Of a stretch of 36,658 nucleotides of DNA, positions 32,292 to 36,658 are shown in pieces; position 1 is the stretch's first letter; the number at the start of each line of letters is the position of its first letter. The DNA is from Candidatus Bathyarchaeota archaeon. GTDB lineage: Archaea; Thermoproteota; Bathyarchaeia; Bathyarchaeales; Bathycorpusculaceae. Under the pieces are notes generated by a model. The model was not told the DNA's origin. It was given only the letters and a program-made list of their open reading frames with translations, and did not search any database. The stretch covers positions 1-36,658 of the forward strand of contig QYYE01000006.1 of the NCBI GenBank assembly GCA_003589585.1, in the 5' to 3' direction. The position numbers and the translations under genes are program-made.

Positions 32292-34121
32292 ATGTGTGGA
32301 ATATTTGGCTGTATTTTAAAAGAAGGAAACGCTGCACCCCTCATTCACGCCTCACTAAAACGCCTTGAGTACCGAGGATACGACTCAGTAGGTATCGCAA
32401 CCCTAAACGACAACAAAATTCAACTAAAAAAAGACCAAGGAAAAATCGACGAGGTCCACCGAATCCTAAACCTCGACGACTTGCCAGGCACCATAGGCAT
32501 CGGCCACACAAGATGGGCAACCCACGGCGCACCCCTCAAAGTAAACGCTCACCCCCACTCCGACTGCACAAGCGAAATCATCGCTGTCCACAACGGCATC
32601 ATAGAAAATTTTATCGAACTCAAATCTGAACTCCAAAACCTCGGCCACATTTTTGCCTCAAAAACTGACACTGAAATAATCCCCCATCTAATTGAAGAAA
32701 GCATGAAAACCAATCCCAGCCTGTCCTTTGCCGAGGCAGTGCAGGAAACTATCAAACGTCTTGAAGGCTCCTACGCCCTTGCAGTCATGTCCACACGCGA
32801 GCCTGACAAGATAGTTTGTGCTCGAAACGAGAGCCCCTTGGTTTTAGGAGTCAACGGAAACGGCGTTTTCTGCGCCTCCGACATCCCAGCGTTTCTGCCC
32901 ATAACCAACAAGGCAGTTATGATAAACAATGGTGAACTGGTAATTCTCTCACCAAACGGTTATGAAATCAAGAAAATCAAAGACTCCACACCTGTTAACC
33001 GCGAGCCAGAAACTATTGAGTGGACACCTGAGATGGCTGTAAAGCAAGGTTATCCGCATTTTATGATTAAAGAGATTCATGAGCAACCCCAAACCTTGCG
33101 CAACACATTGAGGATGCAGGATAACTATCTTGATTTAATCACTACCTTCCTAGACCGTGCAAGCGAAGTTTTCATGGTTGCCTGCGGAACAAGCTACCAC
33201 GCCTGCCTAGCCGCCTCATACATGTTCTCCAAACTCGCGTTCCTACCCACGTACCCTGTTTATGCGTCGGAGTTTGTTGAGCAGCACGGCAAATCAGTAA
33301 ACATCGACAGCACCATCTTAGCCGTGAGCCAGTCAGGCGAAACCGCAGACACTTTGGCAGCTGTAACTTGCGCCCAGCAACGCGCCGCAACAATTCTGGG
33401 CTTAACCAACGTCATCGGCTCCACATTGACGCGTGTTTCCCGCGTTTACATTGGCACTCAGTCAGGTCCAGAAATCGGTGTAGCAGCCACCAAGACGTTT
33501 ACCTCGCAGCTTTCGGTTTTGGCTCAGTTAGCGCTTAGATTGTCAAAGAAGCGAGGCAAGATTTCCCAAGATGAGATGGATTGTCTGGAAGAGAAGCTCT
33601 TGCAGTTACCTGACACCGTGGACACTATTGTCAGAACTCAGGAGGAGAAGGTTAAGCAGATTGCCAAGAAATACAAGGACTCTAAAGTCTTCTTTTTCTT
33701 AGGCAGAGGCATCAGCACAGCCACAGCGTTTGAAGGCAGACTCAAACTCATGGAAATCGCCTACATCCCCTCAATCGCATTCCCAGCAGGAGAAAGTAAG
33801 CATGGACCCATCAGCCTAGTTGAGAACGGCTTCCCAGTGGTTTTCATCTGCCCCAAGGATGACTCACACAAAACGTTGATTGGTAACATCATGGAGATGA
33901 AAGCCCGAGGTGCCCACATAATAGCAGTCATTGAGGAAGGCGATGAGCAAATAAAAGCGTTGGCAGACGACTACATCGAAGTTCCAAAAGGCATTCCAAG
34001 CGTGCTCTCGCCAATTCCGTTTGCCGTGCCCCTGCAACTCTTAGCGTACTATGTAGCTTTGGAGAAGAACTACAACCCTGACATGCCTAGGAACCTGGCA
34101 AAGTCAGTCACGGTAAAGTAA
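32292..34121 (+). CDS. glmS: Glutamine-fructose-6-phosphate aminotransferase
   Basis: Makes glucosamine-6-phosphate, the first step to UDP-GlcNAc and surface glycans. The 609-residue product starts MCGIFGCIL (Cys2 is the N-terminal nucleophile after Met removal), has LEYRGYDSVGIAT, GHTRWATHG and HNGIIEN of the glutaminase domain, then two SIS domains (VACGTSYHACLA, AVSQSGETADT, GPEIGVAATKTFTSQL, LGRGISTATAFEGRLKLMEI, PAGESKHGPISLV) and the tail NLAKSVTVK. Full length. The 11-bp inverted repeat next to its start is the likely control site. Confidence 0.97.
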   Translation: MCGIFGCILKEGNAAPLIHASLKRLEYRGYDSVGIATLNDNKIQLKKDQGKIDEVHRILNLDDLPGTIGIGHTRWATHGAPLKVNAHPHSDCTSEIIAVHNGIIENFIELKSELQNLGHIFASKTDTEIIPHLIEESMKTNPSLSFAEAVQETIKRLEGSYALAVMSTREPDKIVCARNESPLVLGVNGNGVFCASDIPAFLPITNKAVMINNGELVILSPNGYEIKKIKDSTPVNREPETIEWTPEMAVKQGYPHFMIKEIHEQPQTLRNTLRMQDNYLDLITTFLDRASEVFMVACGTSYHACLAASYMFSKLAFLPTYPVYASEFVEQHGKSVNIDSTILAVSQSGETADTLAAVTCAQQRAATILGLTNVIGSTLTRVSRVYIGTQSGPEIGVAATKTFTSQLSVLAQLALRLSKKRGKISQDEMDCLEEKLLQLPDTVDTIVRTQEEKVKQIAKKYKDSKVFFFLGRGISTATAFEGRLKLMEIAYIPSIAFPAGESKHGPISLVENGFPVVFICPKDDSHKTLIGNIMEMKARGAHIIAVIEEGDEQIKALADDYIEVPKGIPSVLSPIPFAVPLQLLAYYVALEKNYNPDMPRNLAKSVTVK

Positions 34122-34217
34122 CCTTCCCTTCCTTGAGTTAATAATTATGTATAGTACAACATCGCTTTTCTCCTAAGCAAGCGTATGTATTAAAAAGGCA
34201 ACAGATAGTATTCTCGT

Positions 34218-34904
34218 TTGGTGTTTTGGTTGGAAAAAACCGAGTGGGAAAAACTCATCGACAACCTAGTCCGGCAGGGCATACTTGTCTCCCCAAAACT
34301 AGTCCAAGCAATGCGCAAAGCTCCACGCTATAAGTTCCTACCCGACAACTCCCAACCCTACAGCGCCAAAGACATCCCCATACCAATCGGCTACCAGCAA
34401 ACAATCTCAGCGCCCCACATGGTCGCAATCATGAACGAAGCCCTACAACTTAAAGTCGGCCAAAAAGTCCTTGAAGTCGGTGCTGGTTCAGGCTGGCACG
34501 CGGCAACCATAGCCGAAGTAATTGCGCCCAAAGATGCACCTCGAAGCGAGTGGGGGCACATCTACAGCGTTGAGATTGTGCAAGCTTTGGCAGAATCCGC
34601 TAAAAAGATTATTCTGAAAAACGGTTATAGCGACCGAATAACCATAATAAACGCTGATGGCTCAAACGGCTACCAACAAAAAGCCCCTTACGACCGCATC
34701 ATCGTGACAGCAGCCGCACCCAAAGTTCCCCCACCACTCCTCGACCAGTTAAAGCCAAACGGAATCATGGTTATTCTAGTCGGAGATTACGCGCTATTCC
34801 AAATCCTCAAACGATTAACCAAAGATGAAAACGGGAAAATCAAGCAGGAAAGCCTTGGTGAAGTAGCGTTTGTTCCCCTAAAAGGCAAATATGGACAAGC
34901 CTAA
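34218..34904 (+). CDS. pcm: Protein-L-isoaspartate O-methyltransferase
   Basis: Repairs damaged Asp/Asn residues by methylating isoaspartate. The 228-residue product has RQGILVSPKLVQAMRKAPRYKFLP, PIPIGYQQTISAPHMVAIM (PCMT signature), LEVGAGSGWHAATIAEVI (SAM motif I), and the YDRIIVTAAAPKVPPPLLDQLKPNG segment. It starts with TTG or GTG (34218 or 34221); box-A-like GTATTAAAAAG at about 34184-34194 predicts a nearly leaderless message. Confidence 0.94.
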   Translation: MVFWLEKTEWEKLIDNLVRQGILVSPKLVQAMRKAPRYKFLPDNSQPYSAKDIPIPIGYQQTISAPHMVAIMNEALQLKVGQKVLEVGAGSGWHAATIAEVIAPKDAPRSEWGHIYSVEIVQALAESAKKIILKNGYSDRITIINADGSNGYQQKAPYDRIIVTAAAPKVPPPLLDQLKPNGIMVILVGDYALFQILKRLTKDENGKIKQESLGEVAFVPLKGKYGQA

Positions 34905-34907
34905 ACC

Positions 34908-35951
34908 TTACCCGAACCATTTCTCCAGCGAAACCTTGCCCTTCTGCTTCTTGCTGCCTGCAAGCATCCGCTCCAACGATTTTTTAACTCGGTCCTCCGA
35001 GAACTCTTTCTGCCTGCACATGAAGTCAATGATGCCTTCCTCGTCGGGCTCTTTCCACTCCAGCTGGTAGTCGTCTGAGACTTCAGGGCGCAGAAAAATT
35101 TCCCTTATGCATCTGGGTTCAACTGGAAAAGAAGCGTTTTTTATGTGTGGCAAAGCGTTCTCGAGGGTTCCGTGTTCTTTGATGAGTTTTAGGGCAGTTT
35201 TTGGTCCTAGACCCTTTATGCCGTCAGGATTATAATCCGTACCAATCAGTATCCCCACATCGATAAGCTGCTTATAAGTGATTTCGCATTCACCAAGCGT
35301 TTTTGGCAACTCCACCACCTCGGGCACGATGTCCACGTAAACGTTCTTCTTGGGAAGCTTGCGCCTGCCCGAAATGGTCACGTTCCGCAAAAGCCTTGGC
35401 GCCCCAAAAAGCAAACTATCATAATCCTGGCTCGCACAGTAATCTGCATCGCCTTTCTTGGTCATGTGGGCTGCTTGGGCTTCACCCTCACTTGGCGCTT
35501 GAACGTGCGGTAAACCCATCAGGTCCAAGAGTTTTTTGCTATCATCTTGCATGTAATCCTTCATGCTTGTTGCTGCTTGAGCAAACATCCGCATCTTCGC
35601 CGTGTCGCCGCTTGCTACCGCCTTTTCATAACTAGCAATAGCTTCTACTTTGACCTGCTTACGCCGCTCAATCTCTGCTGACTTAAGGGAGGGAGGAATG
35701 CCGTCAAAAACATAAATCGGCTTGATTCCCATTTCTACAAGGTTGCTTGTGCGGTAGAAGAGTCCGCTGAGGTGGCTGGTGACTTTTCCTGTACTGTCTT
35801 TTAGCGGTGTGCCGTCGGGTTGGCGGATGATGGATAAGAACTGGTAGATGGCGTTGTATGCGTCGATGGCGATGACTTTACCGGAGAGATCTTCGAGTTT
35901 TATCTGGGTTTTCGGTATGAGGTCTTTGAAGTTTACGCCCAAAACAGACAC
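34908..35951 (-). CDS. fen: Flap endonuclease 1
   Basis: Removes 5' flaps during DNA replication and repair. The 347-residue product begins MSVLGVNFKDLIPK, with the N-domain GKVIAIDAYNAIYQFL and VFDG, the I-domain motifs APSEGEAQAAHMTKKGDADYCASQDYDSLLFGAPRLLRN and GTDYNPDGIKGLGPKTALKLI (helix-hairpin-helix), and the C-terminal SLEKWFG, the sliding-clamp (PIP) contact. The acidic metal ligands (Asp27-like, EGEAQ, QDYDSL, TDYN) are present. Tail-to-tail with pcm, three bases apart. Confidence 0.96.
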   Translation of the reverse strand: MSVLGVNFKDLIPKTQIKLEDLSGKVIAIDAYNAIYQFLSIIRQPDGTPLKDSTGKVTSHLSGLFYRTSNLVEMGIKPIYVFDGIPPSLKSAEIERRKQVKVEAIASYEKAVASGDTAKMRMFAQAATSMKDYMQDDSKKLLDLMGLPHVQAPSEGEAQAAHMTKKGDADYCASQDYDSLLFGAPRLLRNVTISGRRKLPKKNVYVDIVPEVVELPKTLGECEITYKQLIDVGILIGTDYNPDGIKGLGPKTALKLIKEHGTLENALPHIKNASFPVEPRCIREIFLRPEVSDDYQLEWKEPDEEGIIDFMCRQKEFSEDRVKKSLERMLAGSKKQKGKVSLEKWFG

Positions 35952-36051
35952 CGTAGAATAATGGCAACGCGGTCGATAATTAAACTTGCGAAAAATTTAG
36001 GTTTAGAGGAATCAATCTTTATGGTTAGCGCCTCTTTTTGGTGGGAAGGAA

Positions 36052-36064
36052 GATTAAATAAATC
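36052..36064 (+). promoter_or_regulatory. TATA-like box for the last gene
   Basis: GATTAAATAAATC is centred about 31 bases before ATG 36089, predicting a nearly leaderless message; no ribosome-binding site precedes the ATG. Confidence 0.4.
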
Positions 36065-36088
36065 GAAAAATCAGAATGTCTCCTTGTG

Positions 36089-36658
36089 ATGAGTGACATG
36101 AATCCAGTCACCGATGCTGAAACCGCAGACTTTTTGTGGAAGAGGGTCTTTAAGGTTGGCGCAACTGCTGCCCTAATTATACTTTTTTTGTTCTTGATTG
36201 GAATCTTGAGCATAATATTGACCACCACAAACAATGGGTTCACATCATCTTTTGACAATTGGCTTGTTGTACTCTTCAAATTGAATACTGGATTTAGCGG
36301 AGTTCAATCAGGTTTGCTTAATGTACTCAATCCCTTGGATATTGTCTTAATGTCTCTTTTTTGCATATTATCCCTTGCAATTTACAGGGCTATAAGGCAC
36401 ACTAGCAAAATTTGGTCGCTTGTCGCTTTATCTCTACCATTCTTGGGGATACCCATTTTTCTCATTACGAGTACGGCTGGACGTAGCACGTTATTAATTG
36501 GAGGGTTAATATTCTCTATTATAATGTTGCGGAGCAGTATCTTTAGCAAATTAAGCGCTTATGTAGGAATTGTGGCAAGTGCGCTTCTCTTTTTTGCTGG
36601 TGACATCGCCACAGCCATCTTTTCTTCCTCACATATAATTGCTATCTTCATAGGTGTC
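36089..36658 (+). CDS. Multi-pass membrane protein (partial, runs off window)
   Basis: The frame from ATG 36089 stays open to the end of the window: 190 codons without a stop. The N-terminus MSDMNPVTDAETADFLWKRV is polar, followed by about five hydrophobic helices (~22-46, 80-98, 108-127, 135-150, 160-175, with another starting at the edge). No catalytic motif or family is recognisable from this portion. Because it has no stop inside the window, searches for complete frames miss it. Confidence 0.6.
   Translation, partial: MSDMNPVTDAETADFLWKRVFKVGATAALIILFLFLIGILSIILTTTNNGFTSSFDNWLVVLFKLNTGFSGVQSGLLNVLNPLDIVLMSLFCILSLAIYRAIRHTSKIWSLVALSLPFLGIPIFLITSTAGRSTLLIGGLIFSIIMLRSSIFSKLSAYVGIVASALLFFAGDIATAIFSSSHIIAIFIGV

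Noticed and set aside
36085-36121. C/D-box-like RNA (GTGATGA...GCTGA)
   Set aside because: The boxes fall on the start codon and first codons of the membrane protein gene and are too closely spaced for a normal archaeal C/D RNA.
1-36658. CRISPR arrays or defence islands
   Set aside because: No regularly spaced identical repeats, no cas-like genes and no restriction-modification genes were seen.

Overview
The window is a gene-dense piece of an archaeal chromosome. Its information-processing genes are archaeal in type: uS2, TFE-alpha, MBF1, the NAC homologue, FEN1, Trm56, Trm5, and archaeal-form ThrRS and ProRS. The families DUF2110 and DUF371 and TATA-box promoters placed at leaderless or short-leader starts point the same way. 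Many starts are GTG or TTG, and base composition is moderate. Large secreted PQQ-type beta-propeller proteins, peptide-fermentation enzymes and the domain styles suggest a TACK-type lineage such as Bathyarchaeia. That placement is inference from gene content, not from a phylogeny.

Layout. 1-2590 (minus): a MEMO-family protein cut by the window edge, uS2, and a divergent enolase. 2961-6958 (minus): a secreted, membrane-anchored beta-propeller protein and a GT39-like membrane glycosyltransferase. 7043-9030: a small membrane protein, tRNA-Val(UAC), and then an island in which decayed copies of the 3' part of that tRNA alternate with a broken archaeal ATPase gene and a shorter deletion product of the same unit. 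9101-10549: a nucleoside deoxyribosyltransferase-like enzyme, a small membrane-anchored protein, a 54-residue zinc-finger protein and a 53-residue unknown. 10623-14855 (minus): MBF1-HflX-Trm56 and TFE-HD protein-DUF2110, two tightly overlapping information-processing operons.

14927-19096 (plus): PUA protein, NAC, a PfkB kinase, a small zinc protein and ThrRS. 19178-23259: a branched-chain aminotransferase, an AlaT-like aminotransferase and a tungsten aldehyde:ferredoxin oxidoreductase, together suggesting amino-acid fermentation. 23269-27443: ProRS, a leaderless secreted protein, an arcadin-1-like protein, small unknowns, a Tag-like glycosylase and an acylphosphatase. 27444-28558: a long gene-poor stretch with G-rich minus-strand repeats and a second small zinc-finger gene related to the one at 10171. 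28559-36658: an RtcA-like cyclase and Trm5, DUF371 with a winged-helix regulator that ends in an EF-hand-like loop, GlmS with a strong inverted repeat just before its start, an isoaspartyl methyltransferase, FEN1, and a membrane protein running off the edge.

The most unusual parts are the tRNA-Val/ATPase island (7530-9030), the inverted repeat in front of glmS beside an EF-hand-bearing regulator, the pair of tiny zinc-finger genes sharing a translation leader, and the repeat field at 27.66-27.84 kb with a related copy at 2.83 kb. Several enzymes (enolase, RtcA, Tag) have altered active-site loops.
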